64,000 bases of DNA from Acanthosepion pharaonis (GCA_903632075.3 CAHIKZ030000247.1:1170001-1234000), one strand, 5' to 3'; shown: positions 43,793 to 54,019, counted from the stretch's first letter. The notes: generated by a model from the sequence alone, not told the origin. A program made the numbers and translations.

Positions 43793-43975
43793 GTATATAC
43801 AAACGCACATATATATGGGTTAATGATATATACATTTTGTATATCTTTTTTATGTATCAAGAACAATTTTTAAAGAAAAGTTGTAAGGCAATTTGTAAAA
43901 TGTTTTAGCGGCGCGTTTCATCGCATCTGATGAAATCCTAACGGATATAATATATATGAAGGTGTATATGTATAT

Positions 43976-44025
<50 letters not shown>

Positions 44026-44037
44026 TGTGAATGTGTG

Positions 44038-44076
<39 letters not shown>

Positions 44077-44080
44077 TCGC
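43580..44080. repeat. Compound (TA)/(TATG)/(GATA)/(TG) microsatellites
   Basis: TA-based array with TATG and CACA interruptions at about 43585-43800, about 12 GATA units at 43978-44025, then TA and TG runs to 44075. Between them, 43915-43945 has gcgcgtttcatcgcatctga, an imperfect relative of other hammerhead-like repeats. Confidence 0.9.
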
Positions 44081-44175
44081 GTGTCTGTGTGTTTTAAACA
44101 ATAAGAAATATTAAAAACTTCATTTTTTCAGACATACTGGGTTGTATATTAATATTTTTTTTTATTTCAATTACG

Positions 44176-44218
44176 TTCCTCGACTAGTTTCGGCCAGCAT
44201 GGCCATCATCAGGAGAAA
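44176..44218 (-). ncRNA. Candidate hammerhead ribozyme, most complete in the window
   Basis: Minus strand, 5' to 3': stem I strand TTTCTC (44218-44213), core CTGATGA (44212-44206), one unpaired T, stem II GGCC/GGCC around ATGCT, GAAA (44191-44188), stem III (A-U, C-G, loop TA), cleavage triplet GTC (44184-44182), stem I strand GAGGAA (44181-44176). Stem I pairs over 6 bp with one G-U. All invariant core bases are present. The family is known from Penelope-like and related retroelements. The extra T before stem II may lower activity. Confidence 0.6.
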
Positions 44219-44744
44219 AAAAATCCTTGCTTTTTAGTAGCAGTGAATTACAGGAGTAACTGATTGTTTCTGAAGAAAATGAATTTTATCTGTAGTTTTC
44301 ATTTGTTTTTTACTGTTAATTTTGTTCAGTCCTTGTGTTGGTCAAACGGCCGCTTTTAAGTTGTTTTTAAGATCGAGGGTGGGAGATTCCTGTCTTTTAG
44401 CATACTCCCCTTGGTCACTTTGACAGTTTTATTGGTTGCTGGAAATGTGATGTGTGTGTTAATTGTTTGATATTTTAGTACTTTCTGAGTGTGTGTGAGT
44501 GTGTGTGATTTGTGTATGTGCATATATCTGTGTGTGTGTGTAAGTGTGAGACCTCAACACTATAAAGTTTCGTAATTGCTAATAATAACACACTTAAAAA
44601 TAAAACAACTTTCGACCAGTACTACTTTTATTTTCGTCTCTGAATTTTACCTGAAATTAAAAAATAAGATCCATACCTGAAGATGATACATAAAGTACTT
44701 GCCGTATGAACTGAACATCTAATCCATTTTACAGTTTTTAAAAA
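44219..44744. other. No recognisable gene; TG-rich near 44440-44550
   Basis: Flank of the ribozyme-like repeat; imperfect TG-rich stretch; no coding signal. Confidence 0.5.
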
Positions 44745-45140
44745 CAAGGATCTACGTGGCCGTGTACTTGAGCGTGCTGGCCTTGTTCAAATTGTTGATC
44801 ACGCTAGATAACACGCCTTTTCCCAGAAACTGTAACTAGGGTCTGATCAGCATACTTGCAGTATAAACTGGTGGGCTCTGTGGGTATTGAATAAACACAA
44901 ATGTTCCTGAGCAAGCGTCTGCAATAGGGATTGGCTAGCCTCCCTAGTAGACAGGTATCCGTGAATAGGAGTGGCCAGCTATTCATACATCTATACAGCA
45001 GAATGAAGAGAAGAGCCGACCCAAATGATTCAGTTCGAAATTCTCTGAAGGTTATCTGGAGCGGATCAACAAGTACCTGGTAAAGGCCGGAGGTCACAAC
45101 GACTGAAACAGAAGAGTCCTGATGTAAATAATAACTCCTC
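44745..45140 (-). repeat. Dispersed repeat, copy 2 (longer copy of 20590-20870)
   Basis: The minus strand has agctggccactcctattc, ggctagccaatccctattgc, gacgcttgctcagg, caatacccacagagcc, gcgtgttatctagcgtgatc, all matching 20620-20830 in order. An open minus frame of 112 residues across it has no recognised domain and is not conserved in copy 1. Confidence 0.7.
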
Positions 45141-45149
45141 ATGCCAGAA

Positions 45150-45600
45150 AATTTGGTTTTCTGTTTTTGTTTAGCGGCATATCAACACTTCTATGTGTTA
45201 TTTAATGCCGACATCTAAATATTTTTTACGCAATTTATGGAAGAGGTCCTGTTGATTGATCTCTAGACTGCACACTTTGGGATTTTTTCTATGAGCCATT
45301 TGAAATTAGTTGTTTATCATGCCTTTAACTACAGATATTTTGTACATAATTTTATACTTTCAGGTAAATGTATGTTTTTTTTAGATATATACTATGTAGA
45401 TGATAAGATGTATTGTTATACGTTTTTAGTATTGTATTGATTGTAGTTTTGCTATAAAAATGTATTGCTGATAATTTTACTATAAGAATATACTGTTGAT
45501 TTTTGTTTGGGCTTTCACTATTTGCAGGGATTCTAAAAGATGCTACCACTCCGGGTTAGGGTGGACCTAGAAACAACAATAGTTAAGTAGTGGTTCGACA
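45150..45600 (+). repeat. Dispersed repeat of unknown class, copy 1
   Basis: gtttagcggcatatcaac, gttatttaatgccgacatc, repeated aatgtattgctgataatttt units, gctaccactccgggttaggg, tggacctagaaaca. 51645-51990 has the same blocks in the same order. Confidence 0.75.
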
Positions 45601-46035
45601 CTCCTGAAAATCTCCCAAGCAAAAGTCTTGCTGCCGGATATAGTTTATCGTCATATCGAGGGAGGAAATCTACTGGTCTCATTCCCGTACAAAATAACAG
45701 CCCCACTCCTTAATATGAGTATTTGTAATCAAAACAGACTTTAAGCTCAGTACCAGATTGGCGGCAAGGTATCATCATTTTACAGTTAAAATGGTTAGAT
45801 GTAACCGCAAGTTCTATGCTAACAGTTTCTTCTCTCCATACTTCCCGCTTGTGAAACTCTCTTTCGGCTTCTTGCTTTCCAGCCAACTTTGATCTTCAAA
45901 AATCTAAATGTAATATCAATCGTTATCTACTGTATTCGTAATACCTGTTCTTTTATTGTCCTTTATCTTTAATTGTATTTTCTTCGTTATCACAGTAACC
46001 CCTTGCGTCCTGGTACATTGATTGCTTGGGGTGAA
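45600..46035 (+). pseudogene. Jockey/CR1-like LINE terminus and 3' UTR
   Basis: LATRYHHFTVKMVRCNRKFY, ANSFFSPYF then decayed text, then aaatgtaatatcaatcg and ccttgcgtcctggtacat, ggggtgaaatgatt. The last block is the LINE 3' end also at 23820-23945, 47430-47560 and 50550-50690. Confidence 0.7.
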
Positions 46036-46038
46036 ATG

Positions 46039-46095
<57 letters not shown>

Positions 46096-46153
46096 TAGTT
46101 TAATTTAATTTCAAGAGTGTTTCATAGTTTATTGTATTTTAACCAACTCCAAA

Positions 46154-46205
<52 letters not shown>
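46036..46205. repeat. Two (TA)n arrays
   Basis: TA runs at about 46040-46093 and 46158-46205; the first starts right at the LINE 3' end. Confidence 0.9.
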
Positions 46206-46208
<3 letters not shown>

Positions 46209-46482
46209 AGAGTAGGGTTGAGTTTAAGTCTTCCCCACTAAAAAAAATGAAAAAAAAGTACAAATAAAATCAAAACGGCAAATATTTAGAGTAAGACACC
46301 ATACCATACTTAGGGAAAAGGGTTAAATTTAGGAACGTTAGATCTGCTCTGAATGGGTCGACTTGATGATGGGGTGTATGATGTTGAAAAACCCGAAACT
46401 CCCTGATGAACCAAGTCAAATTACATCACTGACGACCCCCCCACCTCCGGTGCCTACTTAAGAGTGTATTTTTGAATTGAAT
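46206..46482 (+). repeat. Repeat piece with weak hammerhead-like order
   Basis: At 46363-46417: ttgatga, tggg, 17-base spacer, accc, gaaac, then gtc. The first core base is changed and no stem I is visible. Flanked by (TA)n on both sides. Low support. Confidence 0.3.
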
Positions 46483-46920
46483 TATATATATATATATATA
46501 TATATATAATTATTTATTTAAAAATATAAGAGATACTTTCAAGGTGTCAAGTCGGGGAAATTTTTGTAGGCATCATCAGATTTTTGGTTTGAATTATTAG
46601 ATAAAAAAATTTATATAACTTGTTTAACAAATAGCCCAATCATCAGATTCATAGTAGGAATAATTAACTACAAACATGCATACAACATAACACACTTCAT
46701 AATCCATAGCCTAAATTAGTAGTTTAAATACCTTAAGATAACCCTTTATGAAGTTGTCAAAAAACAAACGTTACGAAAGTTTTTCTTTCATAAATAAAAT
46801 AAATAAATAAATCTCCATAGACAAGCAAACTAGACGATGGCCAATACATCTTCCGTTTCATTTTTGACACCCCCACCTTTCCCCGACTTGACACCTTGAA
46901 AGTATCTCTATACCGCTACT
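46483..46920. repeat. Inverted-repeat element with 30-bp ends
   Basis: agatactttcaaggtgtcaa and gtcggggaaa at 46529-46559 face tttccccgac and ttgacaccttgaaagtatct at 46884-46914, almost perfectly complementary. The interior includes gcatcatcag and unrecognised AT-rich text. The left end is bordered by (TA)n at 46483-46508. Confidence 0.75.
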
Positions 46921-47024
46921 TATTATAAACACCCTACACTCGCCTACCCAATTTAGACAATTCACCCTAGCTGTTACCATGGGGATTTTGATTTCAATTT
47001 TAAAACAAGTAAATTTCCGATATA

Positions 47025-47230
47025 CGTTATTCCTACAAAAATTTCGCTTGAAGATGGAACGGAGCCCATTTTACTTTCAACTCAATTTAATTTAAAGGAT
47101 TATATTGAAGTTTTCGGCTCTTGTTCTGAAACATGAGACCTCTTATGTAGCGATTTGGAATCATATTTTTAAATAAATAATTATATTTATGCTCTACTTT
47201 TGTATCGAGCACTATTTTTAAAAAATAATA
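47025..47230 (+). repeat. Dispersed repeat, longest copy
   Basis: aaaatttcgcttgaagatgg, gaagttttcggctcttg, ctgaaacatgagacctctta, tgtatcgagcactattt. Matches 21022-21110 (plus) and 21165-21385 (minus). Confidence 0.7.
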
Positions 47231-47429
47231 ACTAAAATACTAAGAGACTTTGGATTATTTACCTAACCAGTTCCTTCCTATTTTCTATATATTTTCACAC
47301 ACATATATATATATATATATAATAGAAATAAGAAGGAATGATAATATCTATTCGATAATACGAAACAATAAGAATTCTTTTATTTATCAGTGACGCAAAC
47401 AGATCTCTTAATCATGAAATATTCCTATG

Positions 47430-47560
47430 TTATGACAATTCCTGTTCGTTTTCTCTCTCTTTAATAATGTTTGTCTTTCTCATTCTATCACATTCAGTAA
47501 CACCTTGTATCTTAATGGTTTTATCATTGCCTTAGTTGGGATGAAATGATATGATACTAT
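47430..47560 (+). pseudogene. LINE 3' UTR fragment
   Basis: attcctgttcgttttctctc, acaccttgtatcttaatgg, gttgggatgaaatgat is the 3' end shared with 45600-46035 and 50330-50690. Confidence 0.5.
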
Positions 47561-47566
47561 GAAGAT

Positions 47567-47569
<3 letters not shown>

Positions 47570-47625
<56 letters not shown>
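47570..47625. repeat. (TA)n microsatellite
   Basis: Pure TA run close to the left boundary of the Penelope-like element. Confidence 0.9.
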
Positions 47626-47628
<3 letters not shown>

Positions 47629-47715
47629 AAAAAGATTCTTACAGGTACAAAATTTTATTATGGCAAGGAATAAGCGGAATGTAAAGGACATAATTATGAA
47701 AACTAAGAACTAAAA

Positions 47716-47752
47716 CAAACAACCGGTTTCGTCCCAGTACTCCTCAAGTTTG
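47716..47752 (-). ncRNA. Hammerhead-like motif in the inverted arm of the Penelope-like element
   Basis: Exact mirror of 50172-50208: stem I CAAAC/GTTTG, core TTGAGGA, GTAC/GGAC stem II, GAAA, stem III ACCGGT. Confidence 0.5.
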
Positions 47753-47854
47753 ATACACTGGGATTATTTAATCATAAACTTAAAAACAAAAAAAAAAACA
47801 TTCAATGAGGGGGAAAGGGAAAAAAAAAATTTTTTTTATATATGATAGAAAGAA

Positions 47855-48320
47855 CTAGAGTCCAATCACATTCAAGCCCAACAAGCAATCTCTCTGCTTA
47901 CAGAGAAACGGCCTGCGGGACTTGATGTAAATGAACACAAGAACCTTCAAATTATATGCAGAGTGTGACTTCGCCAGAATGGAAAAACAGTCAACACTCA
48001 AACCAGCAACACATTCCCTGCTAGTTATAGCGTGTTCCGCTATAGATGACCCGGATGTATTCACTAGTTGGCTTTTGTTAGCGGCCGGATTTAAAATTCT
48101 GGGAGGTAAATGTTGTTTAATTCTAAAATCCAAACGCTGAGACGTTCTGCCTATATAGTCACATCTGCAACCACATTTAAATTTATATATAACTGAATTA
48201 ATATGAAAGGGAGGCAGAAAATCCTTGTGCCTGGAAGAAAGAATTGGTTGAGTAGAAAATATTACTCTCACATTAGCAGCATAAAAACACTTACTAATGG
48301 AATGTGAAATTCGCCTTGCT
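47855..48320 (-). CDS. GIY-YIG endonuclease of a Penelope-like element (inverted copy)
   Basis: An intact 138-codon frame from the Met at 48271 (MRVIFSTQPILSS) to the stop at 47855; in-frame homology extends upstream as LARRISHSISKCFYAANV to about 48320. The core VIYKFKCGCRCDYIGRTSQR shows the GIY-YIG fold (IYKF..CDYIG) with the Cys-x-Cys insertion typical of Penelope-like elements, then LDFRIKQH. It has no RT attached on this strand. It differs from the plus copy near the end (AYNLKVLVFIY against AYHLKILESIY). Confidence 0.85.
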
Positions 48321-48474
48321 AGTTTTCACCTTCTCTGCCAATGTAAGGAAGTCGTAAATAAATTGGACATTTCTTAACAACATACGGTCTATCCTTACTA
48401 AATTTATCAATGACATCATGCATAATGGAATCCAAAATGTCCAACGGATACCCATTTTTAGAAAGAAGATTCTT

Positions 48475-49602
48475 GGTGATCCATCGAAATTTCTAAAATT
48501 AGGTCCAGTTGAGACCCATGATTGTACTGCTTCAATAGAAGCCAAATTTCAACGACAATTATTAAAGTGGGTCAGAGGTGGTTTATTATCTTCTGTTATT
48601 TCTGAAGATATTAGGCCCACTGGGTCAATTCGTCCCCGTTTATATGGGTTGCCGAAAATACATAAAGATGGTGTCCCATTACGGCCCATTTTATCTATGA
48701 TTGGGTCGGCCCAGCATAAGGTTGCTGGTTGGTTCTCAATACTATTGCAACCTGTTTTGTTGCATTTTAGCACATACTGTGTTAAGGATTCATTTACATT
48801 TGTGGAATCTAGCGGTGGTTTCATGTGCTCTTTTGATATTGTGTCTTTATTTACCCGTGTCCCTTTGTTAGAGATAGTGGAGATTTGTTGTGATATGTTA
48901 TATCGCTCTTCTCTACGTCCTCCGGATTTTTCTGAGGGTATATTTAGAGAACTTATGAAGTTCGCCACAACGTCTGTAGAGTTTAGCTTTGGTGATATTA
49001 TGTATCGTCAAATAGACGGTGTAGCGATGGGATCGCCTTTGGGTCCCTACGCTTGCTAATATTTTTTTGTTGTTTTCATGAGGTTTTACTGTTTTCACAA
49101 ATTAATCGACCTCTGATGTATCAGCGGTATGTTGATGATATTTTCTGCCTCTTTGATAATGAGGGTGAAGCCAATACCTTTTTCTCTGTATTAAATTCTG
49201 TTCATTCGTCCTTGGAATTTACCGTAGAAAAGGAATCTAATTGTTGTCTTCCCTTTTTGGATGTTTTGGTCCGTAGAGGTGATCATGGCTATTGGACTTC
49301 AGTATTTAGGAAGGCTACCTTTTCAGGTTTATATGTCCGTTGGGACTCTTTTTGTCCACGTCAACAAAAATTAATTTAATTAGAACGTTGACTTTTCGAG
49401 CTCTTAAAATTTACTCAAATTCCTTCCTCTACGGTGAATTGGATTTTATAAAAATGACTCTTTCTAAAAATGGGTATCCGTTGGACATTTTGGATTCCAT
49501 TATGCATGATGTCATTGATAAATTTAGTAAGGATAGACCGTATGTTGTTAAGAAATGTCCAATTTATTTACGACTTCCTTACATTGGCAGAGAAGGTGAA
49601 AA
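48475..49602 (+). pseudogene. Penelope-like reverse transcriptase, three single-base frameshifts
   Basis: RT motifs in order: RPRLYGLPKIHKDGVPLRPI, LSMIGSAQHKVAGW, FMCSFDIVSLFTRVPL (first catalytic Asp), IDGVAMGSPLGP, then after +1 at about 49046 LLFSQINRPLMYQRYVDDIF (catalytic YVDD intact), EKESNCCLPFLDVLVRRGD, RKATFSGLYVRWDSF. After -1 in an A run near 49366: NLIRTLTFRALKIYSNSFL, YPLDILDSIMHDVIDKF, LRLPYIGREGE. A third shift at about 49601 separates the endonuclease. The 5' end is missing: the N-terminal part before IEAKFQRQLLKWV is lost at the inversion junction. Confidence 0.88.
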
Positions 49603-50070
49603 CTAGCAAGGCGAATTTCACATTCCATTAGTAAGTGTTTTTATGCTGCTAATGTGAGAGTAATATTTTCTACTCAACCAATTCTTTCTTCCAGGCACAA
49701 GGATTTTCTGCCTCCCTTTCATATTAATTCAGTTATATATAAATTTAAATGTGGTTGCAGATGTGACTATATAGGCAGAACGTCTCAGCGTTTGGATTTT
49801 AGAATTAAACAACATTTACCTCCCAGAATTTTAAATCCGGCCGCTAACAAAAGCCAACTAGTGAATACATCCGGGTCATCTATAGCGGAACACGCTATAA
49901 CTAGCAGGGAATGTGTTGCTGGTTTGAGTGTTGACTGTTTTTCCATTCTGGCGAAGTCACACTCTGCATATCATTTGAAGATTCTTGAGTCCATTTACAT
50001 CAAGTCCCGCAGGCCGTTTCTCTGTAAGCAGAGAGATTGCTTGTTGGGCTTGAATGTGATTGGACTCTAG
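49603..50070 (+). CDS. GIY-YIG endonuclease of a Penelope-like element (plus copy)
   Basis: The open frame runs LARRISHSISKCFYAANVRV, then the 138 residues from the Met at 49654 to the stop at 50070. Motifs: YKFKCGCRCDYIGRTSQRLD, RIKQHLPPRIL, then a C-terminal SRRPFLCKQRDCLLGLN with Cys pairs. In the full element it is the C-terminal domain fused to the RT; here a one-base loss separates it. It would nick target DNA for priming. It keeps a clean frame, unlike the RT part. Confidence 0.87.
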   Translation, partial: LARRISHSISKCFYAANVRVIFSTQPILSSRHKDFLPPFHINSVIYKFKCGCRCDYIGRTSQRLDFRIKQHLPPRILNPAANKSQLVNTSGSSIAEHAITSRECVAGLSVDCFSILAKSHSAYHLKILESIYIKSRRPFLCKQRDCLLGLNVIGL

Positions 50071-50171
50071 TTCTTTCTATCATATATAAAAAAAATTTTT
50101 TTTTCCCTTTCCCCCTCATTGAATGTTTTTTTTTTTGTTTTTAAGTTTATGATTAAATAATCCCAGTGTAT

Positions 50172-50208
50172 CAAACTTGAGGAGTACTGGGACGAAACCG
50201 GTTGTTTG
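50172..50208 (+). ncRNA. Hammerhead-like motif at the 3' end of the Penelope-like element
   Basis: CAAAC (50172-50176), core TTGAGGA (50177-50183; the first base is U where C is usual), stem II GTAC/GGAC with one mismatch, GAAA (50194-50197), stem III (A-U, C-G, loop CG), then U-U, then GTTTG (50204-50208), which pairs perfectly with CAAAC. Penelope-like elements are reported to carry hammerhead ribozymes in their terminal repeats, and the position fits. The core deviation leaves activity in doubt. Confidence 0.5.
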
Positions 50209-50262
50209 TTTTAGTTCTTAGTTTTCATAATTATGTCCTTTACATTCCGCTTATTCCTTGCC

Positions 50263-50266
<4 letters not shown>

Positions 50267-50312
<46 letters not shown>
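50267..50312. repeat. (TA)n microsatellite
   Basis: Pure TA run starting at the right boundary of the Penelope-like element. Confidence 0.9.
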
Positions 50313-50313
<1 letters not shown>

Positions 50314-50329
50314 TTTCATACCCCTGTCT

Positions 50330-50690
50330 TTCTATAAATTTTCTATAAATATTTTCATAGGAATTGTACTCCGACCATATGAATTTAAGTGTACAACTAG
50401 ATTAGCAACAAGGTCTCATCGCGTTACTGTTAAAACAGATAAATGTAACCATAAGTTCTATTCTAAAAGTTTATGTTCTCGCACTTCTCAACTGCGGAAT
50501 TCTTTTCTGGTTTCTTTTCTTGCTTCCCTACGCTCTTCAAAATTGAAAATGCCACGTCAACCGCCTTCTTCTATCTTCCTGAATACTGTTCTATCATTCT
50601 CCTCACTAACCACTTGTCATTTACTTCCACTACTGGTAATACCTTGCGTCTTAGTGGCATTATCGCCTTGCTTCAGATGAAATGATTAAA
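50330..50690 (+). pseudogene. Jockey/CR1-like LINE terminus and 3' UTR
   Basis: TTRLATRSHRVTVKTDKCNH, KFYSKSLCSRTSQLRNSF, LPEYCSIILL, then ccttgcgtcttagtggcatt and cagatgaaatgatt. Same terminus as 45600-46035, a better 3' UTR match. A frameshift lies in the SLCSRTSQL block. Confidence 0.72.
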
Positions 50691-51360
50691 AAAAAAAGAA
50701 TCAAGAATCTTTAAAATTTAACATCCATACAAACTTTACCTTCCCAGCCGCGATTCTTTTTTTATTTTATGGCGCCATTCCGTCAGAAAAATACCGTCAT
50801 TTTTTAGGACAGGGCAAATTAGTATGTATAATAAAAGAAATAGATTTATTTTTTATCATTGTTTTTACAACTCCATTTTTTTTTTTTTATCTTTCTTATG
50901 CCGATTCCTCGAGATTCAATAAGATGTAGTCCCACGGCAGAGAAATTTCAGGAGGAATAACTACATAAAACAAAATAATTGTGCTAAAAATGAACATCTA
51001 CAAATATTCAGGAACCCACGCATGCGCATTTATGCTGTGAAACGCTAATAAAGTCTAGGCATCCAGAGCAATTGCTCAAAGTTAAATAACTTCATACCCA
51101 CGAACATCCAGACGCTACAATGGAACCACGTGATACAGCCATGTTGGAAATTGGCTCACTCTAAGGTCGAGTGATCATAACTTAATGTAATGCAATCCAC
51201 CGATGCTTTCATCTTTCAAGGGGAAAATATAAACGTCGCCTGTGCGTTTTATTCACTGAGGACAATTACAAATAATGTATCAATATTCAAATGTTACTGA
51301 CATGCGGGTACATTTAAAATTGAATATGTGTTTTTTTTTATTTTATTTTTTATTGCTGCC

Positions 51361-51412
<52 letters not shown>

Positions 51413-51644
51413 TAACTCCTAATAAAATGCGATACCTAAGGTTTAAAAGGAATTTTTTAAGGACAAATATTTCGTGAAACTTTTATTTTATTTTTTCTAT
51501 TTCAAGTTGATAGATTAAATTTAATATTATATTTCAAAACTAATTTAAATTGAATGGAATTTTTTTAAATCGCTAAAATTAGCTGATTTTAGTCATTTTT
51601 ATCTTTATTTTTTTTAATTTTTTTTTCTTTTGTGTTTGGTTGTT
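50691..51644. other. No recognisable gene; (TA)n at 51365-51411
   Basis: Unique-looking sequence with a TA microsatellite. The part at 51000-51250 is less AT-rich but has no long frame. Confidence 0.5.
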
Positions 51645-51990
51645 TTCGTTTAGCATCATATCAACACCCTTAAGTCTCATTTAATGTCGAAATTTAATTT
51701 TCTTGGGAACATTAGAAATTTTCTTTACAAAAATGTATTACTAGTAATTTTTTTCAAGAAAGTATTGCTGGTATTTTTTATTGTGAAAATGTATTGCAGG
51801 TATTTTCACTATAAGAATGTATTTTTATACTTACATAGTGTTTTGACCCAGTTTCGGGTTTCACTATTGCCCATATTTGAGACCCTAACTGGTGCTACCA
51901 CTCCGGGTCAGGGTGGACCTGGGAACAGCATCACTTTTAGAGGTGGTTCCAGGCTCCTCAAGACCTCCAGTCTTCCGAGTAGATGAGCCT
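51645..51990 (+). repeat. Dispersed repeat of unknown class, copy 2
   Basis: gtttagcatcatatcaacac, aaatgtattactagtaattt, then two more such sub-units, ctggtgctaccactccgggt, gggtggacctgggaacagc, ggctcctcaagacctccagt. Colinear with 45150-45600. The short sub-unit (about 25 bp) is itself tandem. Confidence 0.75.
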
Positions 51991-52599
51991 ATATTAAGGT
52001 TAAATAGATTGCATCTTCTATCCGTCACTTATTACATGATATTCAGACAACTATTCTAATTTATTCTTATTAGTTATACGTCTGTAGTGACGGGGTTTAA
52101 CATTATTGTTTATTTCCGACGGGATCATCAATTATGTAGCAACGGTGTTATCGTTGTTGTTGTGATAGTGTTAACTTTGGCTAGGAAAGGTGAGATTAAG
52201 AACAATGCGTGAACGCAATGCAATTTATATTTGACGTAAATAGCACATAGTATAAAATACAAAACTGAACGGAATTATTTCAAAACATAATAATTAAATT
52301 TATTAATGTTTGATACATGCGTACGAACTCAAAAGGTAGGACAGAGTCATGTCCCTTTGATTAGGTATTATTTGTACCTGAGTTCAAATTAAAAAAGTTT
52401 GGAATTGTGAGTTGTAAAGTTGGTAAAAGTTCAGTAGAGATTTCTGAGTTTGTACTTGCGTGGATGTTGGTAATTGTCTTTAACGTCTGGCCAGCAATGA
52501 CTAAGACGGGAGTTCTTGGAGGTTACATCTTGGCACTTGGTATGAGACGTGCGAGAGAGATGAATAAAAAGAAAAACTACTACTCAGAGAGTTCACACG
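51991..52599. other. No recognised gene
   Basis: The frame from 52407 (110 residues) has no known domain. tgtagtgacggggtttaaca at about 52083 could be an LTR-type start but no partner was found. Confidence 0.35.
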
Positions 52600-52740
52600 T
52601 GTTTGGTTTATATAATGGTCATGTACCACGTGATAGGATCCCAGCATTTGAGCGGGAAAACAGATTGGTCGCGTGCAGGCGGTTTGATTGGTCGGAACTG
52701 ACCAATCAGCAAGCTAGATTGGAGGTGATTGACCAATGAA
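52600..52740. promoter_or_regulatory. Cluster of CCAAT boxes with an E-box
   Basis: ATTGGTC at 52664 and 52687, GACCAAT at 52700 and 52731, and ATTGG at 52718: five CCAAT pentamers in about 75 bp on both strands. tatataatgg at about 52609 and CACGTG at 52627 lie upstream. Such density suggests a promoter or an LTR U3 region. No transcript start or gene is visible nearby, so this is inference. Confidence 0.35.
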
Positions 52741-54019
52741 TACTTGTTGATTTTTGTATGAAAGTAGAATGTTACTTACCAGATAGGAAGAGTGCATTTC
52801 CTAAAAAGAGGTAAGGCTGGTTTGTTGTGGAAGATCCCACACGTCTATTTAATATCACATAAGCCACATACATTTTATTATTCTATATTGTTATAATTGT
52901 TCTGTTATATTGCTACTAGTCGAATACACATCCTACGAATAGAAAAAAATGTTGTCTTAGAAGTTTTCTTACCTCTCTAAAATTTCTGTATATATATCAT
53001 TGTTAGCAAGACATCTCGTTTCTAAAAAAACATTTTCATCATACTAAGTCCACTTGGACATCGCTCCATAGAGCTGACCATGAAAGAAACATTTGAATCA
53101 TTTTCTAATGTTTATAATAATAAAACGAAATCAGCAAATTTACTATTTTTTCATTTGTTCTAGTAATAGTTGCAGTTTCAAGGAAATCTTATTATTTTGA
53201 CATTTTTTAATCAATTCATGCCAAGCAAGACGATAATGCTAAGATCAAAGAGTCTATTCAAAATGGAAGAGAATGAGAAGACATTAGAGGGGACCAGTAA
53301 ACCAATCTTAAGCCGGAAACAAGGAATAAACCTCAACTCCTGTTCAAACTGGATAATATTTAAATTCCAATTCCACAAATATTTTTCAAATCGATCCAAA
53401 TAATTCGTAGTAATTCGAGATAGCAGGCGACAATAATGCTTATTATGAACGCTGTATGTTTTTTTTTTAACTTATGACTGAATTTTGACATAAGTCCTTT
53501 CTATGCAAAGACGATGAACTTAAAAATAAAATATTAACAAAAACATTGATTACATATGGCAATCTTTAAAATTTGAATTCAAAATAAATAATACAAAAGA
53601 AATATTTGTTGTACTTTTAAAAATTGTTATGCAAATTAAATATTGCCGTTAATGTTGCAAAACGCCATTTGTTAGTAATATCTATATAACGCCGGTAAAG
53701 CGTTTTTATTTTTTTTTTTTTTTTTCGTATTGATGATATAGTCTCTTTTGTTCTATTGATATAAGATGAGGATACACAGACAGAATTTAATCTTACGCGA
53801 ATTTATAGCAAATTAATTATTCTCTTATAGTTTCTAAAGAATGACCTCCTATAAGAATGAATCTTCTATCCATCATTTCAATTTTATGACAGTATATTCT
53901 TATAAATATTCCAGTTTATTATTACTTGTTGCTAATTTCTTGTATCTAATTTATGAATTAAACTTTATTTATGCCTGTATCTTTGTTGGCGAGCGATTTA
54001 GTAATTAGAACGTTATCAT
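52741..54019. other. No recognisable gene
   Basis: AT-rich, with T runs near 53460 and 53710. Small frames on both strands (53170-53403 and its antisense) lack domains. Confidence 0.5.

Larger units (their letters stand above)
47640..50270. mobile_element. Penelope-like element: plus copy joined head to head with an inverted 3' piece
   Basis: The plus-strand copy runs from about 48473 to 50265 (RT, GIY-YIG endonuclease, 3' region). A minus-strand copy of its last roughly 820 bp occupies about 47645-48472. Arms are nearly identical (the encoded endonuclease differs at about five residues). Both ends finish at the same text (ttgccataat or complement) next to (TA)n. Both arms share the same frameshift at gaaaactagc, so it predates the inverted copy. 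Partial and inverted copies are a known trait of Penelope-like elements. Confidence 0.88.

Noticed and set aside
43915..43955. Hammerhead ribozyme at gcatctgatgaaatcc
   Set aside because: CTGATGA is present and ATCC/GGAT could form stem II, but the GAAA box reads ATAA and no cleavage triplet follows; kept only as a possible decayed relative.
48549..48968. 139-codon minus frame opposite the Penelope-like RT
   Set aside because: Antisense shadow of the RT frame without its own motifs.
52407..52739. 110-codon plus frame as a possible host gene
   Set aside because: No domain, and its end lies in the CCAAT cluster; coding bias cannot be shown by eye.
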